A DNA stretch of 64,000 nucleotides from CAVVEC01 sp963747105 (GTDB lineage: Bacteria; Acidobacteriota; Terriglobia; Terriglobales; Acidobacteriaceae), in assembly GCA_963747105.1 (NCBI GenBank), contig CAVVEC010000014.1, forward strand, positions 1-64,000, given 5' to 3'. Position numbers and translations under genes: made by a program. Below the pieces are notes generated by a model. It did no database searches and was not told the DNA's origin. It saw only the letters and a list, made by a program, of their open reading frames with translations. Positions 16,018 through 25,019 of the stretch are shown piece after piece (within the stretch, counting starts at the first letter, position 1; every line of letters begins with the position of its first letter).

Positions 16018-16936
16018 TCAGAACGTCTGGGTTTCGACCTGCGGGACTGTCTTCGCTCGCGCTCTCTTTGGCGGCCGGCTGCTTGCGCGTGCCGGCGCCG
16101 AGCACCTCTTCCATGCTGATGTCTTCGGCGCCGCTCTTCGCCGGCAGCCGATCGGCGGCGCCCTCCGTAGCTGCAGCGGCAGCGGCCGCGGCCAGTTCGG
16201 CCTCCCTGCTGCCCCGGCCGCTGCTGCGAGATCCGCAACCTGCTTGTCGGTCATGCGGCTGCGCGCCTTCGGCAACCGAATCGGCAATCTTCGAGGCAAA
16301 CAGGCGGATGGCGCGCAGCGCGTCGTCGTTGCCAGGAATCACGTAATCCACTTCGCTGGGATCGCAGTTGGTATCGACCACCGCGACCACCGGAATGCCC
16401 AGCTTGCGCGCCTCGCGCACCGCGATCTGCTCCTTGTTGGAGTCGATGACGAAAATCGCATCGGGCAAGCGGCTCATGTTCTTGATGCCCGCCAGGTTGG
16501 CCTGCAGGTGCTTGCGCTCGCGCTCCAGCTTGATGACTTCCTTCTTGGGCAGCAGCTCGTAGCGGCCGTCCATGGCCATCTCGTCGAGTTCCTTCAGCCG
16601 CTTCACCGACTTCTGCACCGTGACCCAGTTGGTGAGCAGCCCGCCCAGCCAGCGCTGGTTCACGTAGAACATGCCGCAGCGCTGCGCTTCTTCGGCGATG
16701 GCGTCCTGCGCCTGCCGCTTGGTGCCCACGAAGAGCACGATCTTGCCCCCGGCAGCCAGCTCCTGCACGAACTTGGTCGCTTCCTTGAACATCTTGAGCG
16801 TCTTCTGCAGGTCGATGATGTAAATCCCGTTGCGCTCCCCGAAGATGAATTCCTTCATCTTGGGATTCCAGCGCTTGGTCTGGTGCCCGAAGTGGACGCC
16901 CGCTTCGAGCAACTCCTTCATGGTGATGTTAGCCAA
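16018..16936 (-). CDS. rpsB: 30S ribosomal protein S2 with acidic C-terminal extension (frameshifts)
   Basis: Ribosomal protein S2. The first 230 residues are intact: MKELLEAGVHFGHQTKRWNPKM, FVGTKRQAQDAI, NQRWLGGLLTNW, LPDAIFVIDSNKEQIAVREA, YVIPGNDDALRAIRLFASKIAD. The C-terminal extension is rich in Ala/Glu (EDISMEEVLGAGTRKQPAAKES) and ends QVETQTF at 16018. Two or more frame changes lie in the alanine-rich part (about 16240 and 16050), where GC-rich low complexity favours sequencing slips. First gene of the rpsB-tsf unit. Confidence 0.95.
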
Positions 16937-17101
16937 TCAACCTCCTCATTTGGATTGCATCCCCTGCGTTGGTTCCACTCCGAAATCCGAAGCCGCTCAG
17001 CACCAGCGGGATTACATTCCCGTCCCCGTCGCTAAGCGGCACGGGAAGAATTGAACACCTAAAACATCAGTTGCTACGTACGCCAGTAGCCAGGAATCTC
17101 T

Positions 17102-17496
17102 CTACCGCTTGGAGTACTGGAAGCGCTTGCGCGCGCCCTTCTGGCCGTACTTCTTGCGCTCTTTGGAGCGCGAGTCACGGCTGACCATGCCTTCGGTCTT
17201 CAGCTTCTTGCGCAGTTCGATGTTGAACACCATCAAAGCGCGGGCGATGCCGAGCTTCACCGCTCCGCCTGTCCGCTCACGCCGCCGCCGGCGACATTGG
17301 CGACGATGTTGAAGTGCTCGCGGTCTCGGTCGAAACCAGCGGCTGTTGGCGCTCAGTGCGCTGCGCCGTGGGTCACAAAATACTGTTCGAAAGCACGTCC
17401 ATTCACCTTGAACTCGCCGCTGCCCGGACGCAGAAACACGCGCGCGACTGCCGCCTTGCGCCGTCCCGTACCGTAATATTGAACTAGATCTGCCAT
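17102..17496 (-). CDS. rpsI: 30S ribosomal protein S9 (frameshifts)
   Basis: Ribosomal protein S9, about 130 residues. The start MADLVQYYGTGRRKAAVARV and VNGRAFEQYFVTH are in one frame; after breaks near 17350 and 17260 the end VKLGIARALMVFN, SRDSRSKERKKYGQKGARK and FQYSKR follows. The C-terminal basic tail ending in SKR reaches into the ribosomal P site. The start codon is directly preceded by a heptanucleotide array, with no clear Shine-Dalgarno sequence. It forms the usual rplM-rpsI pair. Confidence 0.93.
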
Positions 17497-17524
17497 TTAG
17501 CTCTTAGCACTTAGCAGTTAGCCT
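17497..17524. repeat. Heptanucleotide array abutting the rpsI start codon
   Basis: Four units TTAGCTC, TTAGCAC, TTAGCAG, TTAGCCT. On the minus strand they run straight into the rpsI ATG and occupy the place of its ribosome-binding site. Confidence 0.65.
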
Positions 17525-17585
17525 TAGCCAAACCAGGTCGGTGCAACCTTTCAAATTTTGTGACGCCGTGCTCTGCAACCACACT

Positions 17586-18025
17586 TTACACCCTTACTTC
17601 GAGCGCCTTTACTTCCGGCTTCTGCGCCTGGTGAGGGTGCTTGGTCCCCACGATAAATCTTCAGCTTGCTGATCATCTGCCGGCCGAGTTTGGTCTTGGG
17701 CAGCATGCGCAACACCGCCTGCTCCAGGATCACCTCCGGCTTGCGCGCGAACCGCTTGCGAAATTCTTCGGTGCGCAGACCGCCCGGATAGCCGGTGTAA
17801 TGGTGATACAACTTCTGCTCGGCCTTCAGCCCGGGTCTTGACCTTCGCGGCGTTGATGACGACCACATGATCGCCGGTGTCGAGAAAAGGCGTGTATCGC
17901 GGATTTTCCTTGCCCATCAGAATGCGGGCGACTTGTGACGCCAGCCGGCCGAGCGTCTGCCCCGACGCATCCACGACGTACCATTTGCGCACAATTTCCC
18001 CCGCTTTGGGGAAATAGGTTGACAT
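17586..18025 (-). CDS. rplM: 50S ribosomal protein L13 (frameshifts)
   Basis: Ribosomal protein L13, about 146 residues. The start is MSTYFPKAGEIVRKWYVVDA at 18025 rather than ten codons earlier. It continues GQTLGRLASQVARILMGKENP and DTGDHVVVINAAKVK, then in another frame QKLYHHYTGYPGGLR, VLRMLPKTKLGRQMI, and HPHQAQKPEV at the end. Breaks are near 17828 and 17640. The 5' region (18026-18130) has a T-rich stretch on the minus strand and could be an autoregulatory leader, but I see no clear structure. Confidence 0.93.
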
Positions 18026-18195
18026 GCCAAAATCTCCCAGAAATAAAAAAAGCAAAGAAGACCGCTGAGTACCCAGTGAGCGCCGAACGCGCAGGGCTAT
18101 CAGGCGGGCAACCGCAGGACTGCTAAAGAGTTAAAGATAACGTAGGGTGGAGCATATTGTCAACGAAGGCGCGGTTAGGTGTAGATGCTCCAGGA

Positions 18196-18440
18196 TAATG
18201 TCACCCCCTAACTGCAACCAGACTTTGTCACCCTAGAGCGATGCTGACATTGAGTCAGAAAGAACTCCCACGGGTGAAAGTGATTGAGAATGCGGTGGCC
18301 GGGCGGCTGAGCGTAGGTGAGGCCGCCCGTCTGCTGCAACTGAACGAACGGCAAGTGCAACGGGCGGCCGGCCCGCTCTAGCCGCCGTGACTTAATCAGA
18401 AAGGGGTGACAGAGTCTCGTTGCAGTTCATACGACATTTT
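18196..18440 (+). mobile_element. Solo IS derivative (MITE-like) with matching terminal inverted repeats
   Basis: A ~245-bp unit bounded by imperfect inverted repeats: the left end (18197-18234) and the reverse complement of the right end (18403-18438) share AACTGCAAC, AGACT and TGTCACCC blocks. Inside, 18241-18381 encodes 46 residues (MLTLSQKELPRVKVIENAVA, then GRLSVGEAARLLQLNERQVQ), the N-terminal helix-turn-helix of an ISNCY-type transposase, ending in a stop. The catalytic part has been deleted. It could still move if a full-length relative supplies transposase. Confidence 0.7.
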
Positions 18441-18720
18441 CTCGTTGCAACATCACGGGGGGCTAACTGGCCCACCCTTGCCTGAGATTTCAGCGTACAG
18501 CGCAAGACTGTGGGCGAGAATTTCATGACGCAGGCACCTGCGATTTAGTGCGACGATAAAGCCGGAGAGTGGCCCAGCCTTTCGTAGGTTTTGATCTCGC
18601 TGGCATCGCGCGAGTGAAGGGTGCCCATCCTTTCGCGTACTGTGGGAATGCCAGGATACCACTTCCGATTCGGCGCGGTAATGGCGGCCGGGTGGAGCGG
18701 GCGACCGACGTACCCCAAAC
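18441..18720. other. Intergenic region without a convincing gene
   Basis: A minus-strand frame runs through it, but its product is arginine/proline-rich and resembles translated intergenic repeat. No ribosomal, tRNA or regulatory structure was recognised. Confidence 0.4.
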
Positions 18721-19574
18721 TCAGCGCTGATTTTCCGACGCGGCCTTGGAAGCTGGCACTTCGATCTGCATCCCCTCCGCCGCCGCCCGCACGCGAGCAT
18801 AATAGTTGCTGGCTTCCTTTACGACCTTGTCGATGCAGGCGTCATCGTGGTCGGGATCGTGATGGAACAGGACCAGTTCCTTGGCGCCGCTCTCCATAAC
18901 GACATTGATAGCCTCCCGCCAATGGCTGTGCCCCCAGCCGCGCCGGCGCGCCTCATACTCTTCGGGAAGATACTGCGCGTCGTAGATCAGCACGTCGGCG
19001 CCAGCCGCGAGTGTGCGCACATTCTTATCGAAGACCGGATCCCCGGGCTCGTTGTCCGTGGCATACACCATCACGCCTTCTTTCTCTCCAGGCGAAAGCC
19101 CATGCAGCCCTGGGGATGGTTCAGCCACACCGTCTGCAGCGTTACATGGCCCAACTGAATGCGGCCTTCCTCCAGATCATAGAAGTCCTGACGTGCGCCT
19201 GCATCTCGGCCAGCCCCACCGGGAAATACGGTGAGGACATCTGCTCCTCGAACACCTGTTTCAGGCTGCGCGTCCGGCTGGAACAGTGAAACTGAAACCG
19301 ATTCTCCCGGTTGTCATAGAGCGGGCTGAAAAATGGAAAGCCCTGAATGTGGTCCCAATGGAAATGAGAGACGAACATGTGCGCGGCCAGACGGGCGGCC
19401 CGCGAACTCACGGCGAAGCGCTTGACCCAGCGCGCGGAATCCGGTGCCGCAATCGAACACGTAGAGGCTGTCGCCGAGCCGCACTTCCACACAGGAGGTG
19501 TTGCCCCCGTACCGCATGTTTTCCCGCTGCGGAGTCGGGGTTGAGCCGCGAACTCCCCAGAACCTGACCCGCAT
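18721..19574 (-). CDS. MBL-fold metallohydrolase (two frameshifts)
   Basis: A metallo-beta-lactamase-fold hydrolase, about 284 residues, of the PhnP/RNase Z-like group. The start is MRVRFWGVRGSTPTP at 19574. It continues GGNTSCVEVRLGD, then in a second frame the metal site SHFHWDHIQGFPFFSP, then in a third VMVYATDNEPGDP, ADVLIYDAQYLPEEY, GHSHWREAINVV and LVLFHHDPDHDD. All expected His/Asp metal ligands are present. Frame changes lie near 19440 and 19135. Substrate unknown; probably a cyclic nucleotide or phosphodiester hydrolase. Confidence 0.82.
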
Positions 19575-19758
19575 ACGACCCCTTTCAGCGAGATGCCAGG
19601 CTAAACTGCCATCTTCCGCCGGCTCGGGCAATCCGTCAATTCATACGATGGTTACGCTGGTAATGCCTGTTCGGGTTGTCTCGCTCCTGGACTGGTGTGA
19701 GCGACAGTGGCCTCCCCAAATCGGTGGCCATATAATGAGAAGCTCGCGACTGGCTCTC

Positions 19759-21246
19759 ATGCTTCGTCCCGATTACAAAGAGTTCTTCCGCTTGGCCCGC
19801 GAGGCGACGCTGGTCCCCGTGGTCAAGTCGGTCACGGCCGATTTGCTGACGCCGGTCTCCGCCTTTCTGGCCATCGCCGCAAAGAGCCGGACGCTTTTCT
19901 GCTGGAGTCGATAGAGCGAGGGGAGCGCATCGGCCGCTACACCTTTCTGGGAGCGCGGCCTTACATGCAGGTGCGGGCCCACGGCGAGGACGTGGTGGTG
20001 CACCGCGGCAAGAACCGTGAGAACGCACAGGGCAACGTCCTGCCGGATTATGAAGGAGCTGCTGCGGCGAACACCGGCCCGCTACTGTTCGCCGGACTGC
20101 CTCCGTTCACCGCCGGCGCCGTCGGTTATTTTGCCTACGACACGCGTGCGCCAACTGGAAAAAATCGGCGAGCAGGCGAAAGACGATCTCTCGTCTGCCC
20201 GATTGCGTGCTGATGTTCTTCGATCGCCTGCTGGCCTTCGATCACCTGCGCCACCAGATTCACATCATCGCCACCGCCGATGTCTCCCGCGAGAGCCCGC
20301 GCCAGCCTATGACCGAGCCGATCACCGATATCGCCGTTCTGGAAAAGAAGCTGGCCGCGGCTTGCGCTCGGCCGCCTGGCAGAAGACCCGCAGCCGGCGA
20401 AGGCCAAGCTCAAAGTCCACGCCGCCACCAGCCGCGCACGTTTCATCGGGCGGTGGAAAGCGCCAAGGAATACATCGCGGCGGGCGACATTTTTCAGGTG
20501 GTGCTCTCGCAGCGCCTGGATTTTGTTCCCGCAAGTGGCGCCCTTTGATATCTACCGCGCGCTCCGCACCGTGAATCCGTCTCCCTACATGTATTTCCTC
20601 CGCATGGGAGACACGCACATGTTGGGCTCGTCGCCCGAAATGCTGGTGCGGGTGACCGGACGCAAGCTGGAATACCGACCGATTGCCGGAACGCATCCGC
20701 GCGGCCGCGACGAAGCCGAAGATCCAGCGCCTGGAACAACAGATGCTCCAGGACGAAAAGGAACGCGCCGAGCACGTCATGCTGGTCGACCTCGGCCGCA
20801 ACGATTTGGGCCGGGTGAGCGAGTATGGTTCGGTGAAGGTGCGCGACCTGATGTACGTGGAGCGCTACTCGCACGTCATGCATCTAGTCTCGGCGCTCGA
20901 GGGCAAGCTGCGCCAGCGATCTGGATGCGCTCGACGCATTCGCCGCCTGCTTCCCTGCGGGCACGCTGAGCGGCGCGCCCAAAGTTCGGGCGATGCAGAT
21001 CATCGAGGAGCTGGAACCAACGCGGCGTGGCATCTACGGCGGCTCGGTCCTCTACGCCGATTTCGCCGGCAACCTGGATTCCTGCATCGCCATCCGCACC
21101 ATGCTGATGAAGGGCAAGAAAGCGTATTTGCAGGCGGGCGCCGGCATCGTCGCGGACTCCGACCCGGAGCGCGAATTCAGGAATGCATGAACAAGGCGCA
21201 GGCGGTGCTGCGGGCGGTGGAGGTGGCGAGGAATAGTGGCCAGTGA
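19759..21246 (+). CDS. trpE: Anthranilate synthase component I (multiple frameshifts)
   Basis: TrpE converts chorismate with ammonia or glutamine to anthranilate, the first step of tryptophan synthesis. In order: LRPDYKEFFRLAREATLVPV, LLESIERGERIGRYTFLG, AVGYFAYD, AVESAKEYIAAGDIFQVVLS, PFDIYRALRTVNPSPYMYFL, LGSSPEMLVRVTG, DEKERAEHVMLVDLGRNDLG, FPAGTLSGAPKVRAMQIIEE and QAGAGIVADSDPERE. Blocks jump frame at least six times (near 19870, 20150, 20370, 20530, 20705, 20920 and 21175), yet none is missing. Start ATG 19759 matches the usual N-terminus. trpG lies downstream but in the opposite orientation. Confidence 0.9.
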
Positions 21247-21262
21247 TCAGTGGCCAGTCGGA
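21235..21262. repeat. Heptanucleotide array overlapping the trpE stop
   Basis: AGTGGCC, AGTGATC, AGTGGCC, AGTCGGA: four 7-bp units. The trpE TGA lies inside the second. Confidence 0.65.
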
Positions 21263-21839
21263 AAGCCCGGTAAATTCCCGTTTTGGATTGCCCAAAGAGG
21301 ATCGCGTGATGGCGGTCACATCCTTAAGTCTAGACTGTGCGATCAGATTGAGTGAGGAGTGGCCCGTAAGCCACCAGTCTCGATCCAACTATCGTGCAGC
21401 TTGATTGCGTCTGGTTCACAAGTCGATCGGCTTTGGTGCAAACAAGCGTTATCATTGCACCGCAGGGGAATGGTTCCGAAGACCGCGATATACGACCTCA
21501 CGACCCGGGCTTGGCGGCAGAACTCGGAGTCGTTTCGCTGTATCTGTCGACATCATCGTGATGGAGTGGGCGTGCTTTCTACGTCTGGCGGGGCAGTTCC
21601 AAACAATCCGGCCACGGGCGCTGGTCATGGTGAAGATGGAGCAGTCCGGTTATTGTCATCACAGTCCTGAGGAGCTGTTGTTTGGTCTGCTTGGTTTGGC
21701 GCAAGAAGTTAAGCTCGGCGATTCATGCGCACGCCAGACTGACGAATTCTGAGGGTTACTTGAAGCTCTATTCTGCTCGAGAAGTTTTGAGTGGACACGC
21801 ATTCTGCCGGATTGCCGGAAAGAGTGCTTGGACAATGGA
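21263..21839. other. Gap between convergent trpE and trpG with no recognised gene
   Basis: About 580 bp. Two plus-strand frames of 100-115 codons cross it, but neither shows a family pattern, a convincing ribosome-binding site or neighbour-like codon use. No RNA gene recognised. Confidence 0.5.
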
Positions 21840-22415
<576 letters not shown>

Positions 22416-22585
22416 AGCGCTCTGCCTACCAGCTTATCCCAAAGTCGTATAGTGCGGTGTCGCGCGGAATCAGGCCCTTTACGCCCTCCGCGCGTCTTCC
22501 CGCCGGCGTCCGTCCGGTCCAAAACAACGGTCTTGACACTTACCCCACAAACAGCCATGCTTACATCACTTTACCGGGAGGATTC

Positions 22586-22918
22586 ATGGCCGAGATCACG
22601 CAGGACAACAAACGGGCAACCCGCCGGTTTGCGCTGCGGCTGCCGGTATCTGTTACCTACAGCGAAGACGGCGTGCAGGAAAAAGCCGCGCAGACCCGCG
22701 ATGTCAGCGCCCGCGGCATCTGCTTCTATGTGGACTCGGCGATCGCGGCCGGAGCGACCATCGAATTCACGCTGACCCTTCCGCCCGAAATCACTTTGAC
22801 GGAAAGCATCCGGGTGCGCTGCAAAGGCAAGGTCGTGCGCGTGGACGATGGCGGACCTGACGGCAAAGTAGCCGTTGCCGCGGTCATTGATGAATACGAA
22901 TTTCTTTCCGAGCCCTGA
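22586..22918 (+). CDS. PilZ-domain protein
   Basis: A 110-residue single-domain PilZ protein, a c-di-GMP receptor. The binding signature is complete: RxxxR within KRATRRFALRLPV near residue 10, and DVSARGICF as the D/NxSxxG motif about 30 residues on. The ATG at 22586 is preceded by GGGAGGA. Its neighbours (queA, trpG) give no hint of the output; PilZ proteins of this size usually control motility or surface structures by protein contact. Confidence 0.9.
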   Translation: MAEITQDNKRATRRFALRLPVSVTYSEDGVQEKAAQTRDVSARGICFYVDSAIAAGATIEFTLTLPPEITLTESIRVRCKGKVVRVDDGGPDGKVAVAAVIDEYEFLSEP

Positions 22919-22928
22919 GGCCCGGTCC

Positions 22929-24020
22929 TCACTCCACGAACATGCAGTCCCCGTACGAATAGAAGCGGTATTTCTGTTCGACGGCGTGTTTGTAGGCTTG
23001 CAACGTTCGGTTCTTCCCTGCGAAAGCACACACCAGCATGAGCAGCGTGGATTGCGGCAGATGGAAATTCGTCAGCAGCGCGCCTACGACCCTGAATTCA
23101 TACCCAGGATAGATGAACGTATCTGCTTCGCCGCCGCCCGCTCGCACTCTGCCGTTTTCCGACTGACTGGCCGAGTGCTCCAGGGTGCGGACGCTGGTGG
23201 TTCCAACCGCAACCACACGCCGCCGCGCGTCTAAGGCCCGATTGATTTTTTCCGCAGCCTCCGCCGAAATGACGTACGACTCGCGATGCAAGCGATGATC
23301 TTCCACCCGATCCACGCGGACAGGTTGAAAAGTTCCCAACCCGACGTGCAGCGTGATCTCGGCGGTTTCCATCCCGCGCTCTCGAATGCGGGAGAGAATC
23401 TCCGGGGTGAAGTGTAGCCCTGCGGTAGGCGCCGCCACCGAACCGCGCTCGCGCGCATAGACGGTCTGGTAGCGCTCGCGGTCGGCGGGACGGTCGGCCC
23501 GGTCAATATAGGGCGGCAGGGGCACATGCCCCAACCGCTCAATCATCCCGAGAAAATCCGCCCCCGGAGGAAAGCGGATCCGGCGCTCCCCAAAGCTGCC
23601 CCTGGCTACGACCTCGGCCACGAGTTCATGGTTACCGAAGAACAACTTCTCTCCCACTCCAATCTTCCGTCCGGGCCGAACCAGGCATTCCCATTCGTTC
23701 GGTTCCTGAGAAAGCTGCCGCGTGAGCAGCACCTCGATCCGGCCTTTGAGGAACTCGCGCGCGGCTGAATTCCGCGAACTTACAGGCTGAGCTTTTGCCC
23801 CGCTTCTCCGGCCGTACAGTCGCGCCGGAAATACTCGGGTGTCATTGAATACGATCAGGTCATCCGGCCTGAGGAGGTCCGGAAACTCGCGAAAGCAGCG
23901 GTCGTGGAACATCCCCGAGGCGCGGCCCAGGTGGAGCAGCCGGGAAGCGGCCCGATCCGGAAGCGGCTCCTGGGCGATCAGTTCCGCAGGCAGGAGATAA
24001 TTGAATTCAGAAACCAGCAC
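22929..24020 (-). CDS. queA: S-adenosylmethionine:tRNA ribosyltransferase-isomerase
   Basis: QueA, 363 residues, transfers and isomerises the ribosyl part of SAM onto preQ1 in tRNA to make epoxyqueuosine. Intact: N-terminus FNYLLPAELIAQEPLPDRAA, DDLIVFNDTRVFPARLYGRR, VPLPPYIDR, ERYQTVYARERGSVAAPTAGLHFT, ITLHVGLGTFQPVR, VGTTSVRTLEH and LTNFHLPQSTLLMLVCAF. The length is typical. It is convergent with the PilZ gene, with 10 bases between the stops. One of the few long essential-pathway genes here with no frame break. Confidence 0.97.
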   Translation of the reverse strand: MLVSEFNYLLPAELIAQEPLPDRAASRLLHLGRASGMFHDRCFREFPDLLRPDDLIVFNDTRVFPARLYGRRSGAKAQPVSSRNSAAREFLKGRIEVLLTRQLSQEPNEWECLVRPGRKIGVGEKLFFGNHELVAEVVARGSFGERRIRFPPGADFLGMIERLGHVPLPPYIDRADRPADRERYQTVYARERGSVAAPTAGLHFTPEILSRIRERGMETAEITLHVGLGTFQPVRVDRVEDHRLHRESYVISAEAAEKINRALDARRRVVAVGTTSVRTLEHSASQSENGRVRAGGGEADTFIYPGYEFRVVGALLTNFHLPQSTLLMLVCAFAGKNRTLQAYKHAVEQKYRFYSYGDCMFVE

Positions 24021-24243
24021 GCAGCCTGATTATAGATTCGGGGCAGTTCCCGCCATCCGCTTGACCTGGAGAAACTCTTATCCAAGTATGAATTTCAACT
24101 GGACTCCGACAGGGGTAGGAACGCCGGTGCCACATTGGAAACCCAATCAGGGCTTCCCGAAGATACGCATTGTCTTTCGGCAAGCGCCTGCGTTACCATA
24201 CGCGAGCCAGTTCGAGCCCTCCCCCAGAACGATCTGGAAAAGA

Positions 24244-25008
24244 ATGCCCAGCGAACGCCAATCCCGCCGCGAAATTGCCCTCTTCGGCAACATGCTGCAC
24301 CAGCGCGGCTACGTGGCCGCCATGGACGGCAATCTCTCCGTACGCCTTGATGAGCAGCGCATTCTGGCCACTCCCACGTCCATGAGCAAGGGCATGTTGC
24401 GCCCTGCCGACATGGTCATCGTTGACCTTGAAGGCCACCCGCTTTCTGGCCGTCGCCATGTTTCCAGCGAAATCGCTATGCACCTGCTGATCTACAAGCT
24501 GCGCTCCGACATCCGGGGCATCGTGCATGCTCATCCACCAACCGCGACCGGCTTCGCTGCCGCCGGAATTGCGCTCACCCAGCCGCTGGTCTGCGAGGTC
24601 GTCATCGGGCTGGGCTCCATTCCGCTGGCCAGGTACGGCACCCCCGGCACACCTGAGCTCTCGGAAACGCTGGAGCCACTGGTTTCGCAGTACGATGCCA
24701 TTCTGATGTCGAACCATGGTGTGGTCACTTACGCCGACACCCTGCATCACGCTTACATGAAGATGGAGACGGTCGAACATTTTGCTCAGATCGCTCTCGT
24801 AACCCATCTTCTAGGACGCCAGCAACCGCTCGGACAAGAGGACTTGGAGAAGCTTGTATTGGCGCGGAGCAAATATCAGGGAACCCACTCCGCCGCGCCG
24901 CTGCCGACTTCCTGCAGTTCCGCCGAGGGGAACCATCACGGCCGTCCGCAGCCGGACCCGGAATCGCCCCGGCTGGAAACCGCCCCCAAGCTAAGAGCCA
25001 AGAGCTAA
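24244..25008 (+). CDS. Class II aldolase/adducin-family protein
   Basis: About 254 residues of the class II aldolase fold (fuculose-/ribulose-phosphate aldolase or epimerase). Motifs are RREIALFGNMLHQRGYVAAM, DGNLSVRLDEQRILATPT, GMLRPADMVIVDLEG, SSEIAMHLLIYKLRSDI, the zinc-binding HAHPPTATGFA, and SNHGVVTYADTLHHAYM with the third ligand region. The catalytic Glu may be that of SSEIAMH. Starting at 24244 avoids about 80 residues without family likeness. The C-terminal 40 residues are low-complexity. Sugar-phosphate substrate unknown. Confidence 0.83.
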   Translation: MPSERQSRREIALFGNMLHQRGYVAAMDGNLSVRLDEQRILATPTSMSKGMLRPADMVIVDLEGHPLSGRRHVSSEIAMHLLIYKLRSDIRGIVHAHPPTATGFAAAGIALTQPLVCEVVIGLGSIPLARYGTPGTPELSETLEPLVSQYDAILMSNHGVVTYADTLHHAYMKMETVEHFAQIALVTHLLGRQQPLGQEDLEKLVLARSKYQGTHSAAPLPTSCSSAEGNHHGRPQPDPESPRLETAPKLRAKS

Positions 25009-25010
25009 AC
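24990..25010. repeat. Heptanucleotide array at the aldolase stop
   Basis: GCTAAGA, GCCAAGA, GCTAAAC: three 7-bp units. The aldolase TAA lies in the third unit, so the repeat encodes the last residues of that gene. Confidence 0.6.
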
Positions 25011-25019
25011 AGCTTCTTC

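Noticed and set aside
16018..16300. Separate gene at the 3' end of rpsB
   Set aside because: The frame is the shifted C-terminal extension of S2 and ends exactly where S2 should.
18453..18800. Minus-strand frame of 115 codons
   Set aside because: Arg/Pro-rich, overlaps the MBL gene, no family likeness; looks like translated intergenic repeat.
21405..21752. Plus-strand frame of 115 codons between trpE and trpG
   Set aside because: No motif, no ribosome-binding site, and a competing frame of similar size overlaps it.
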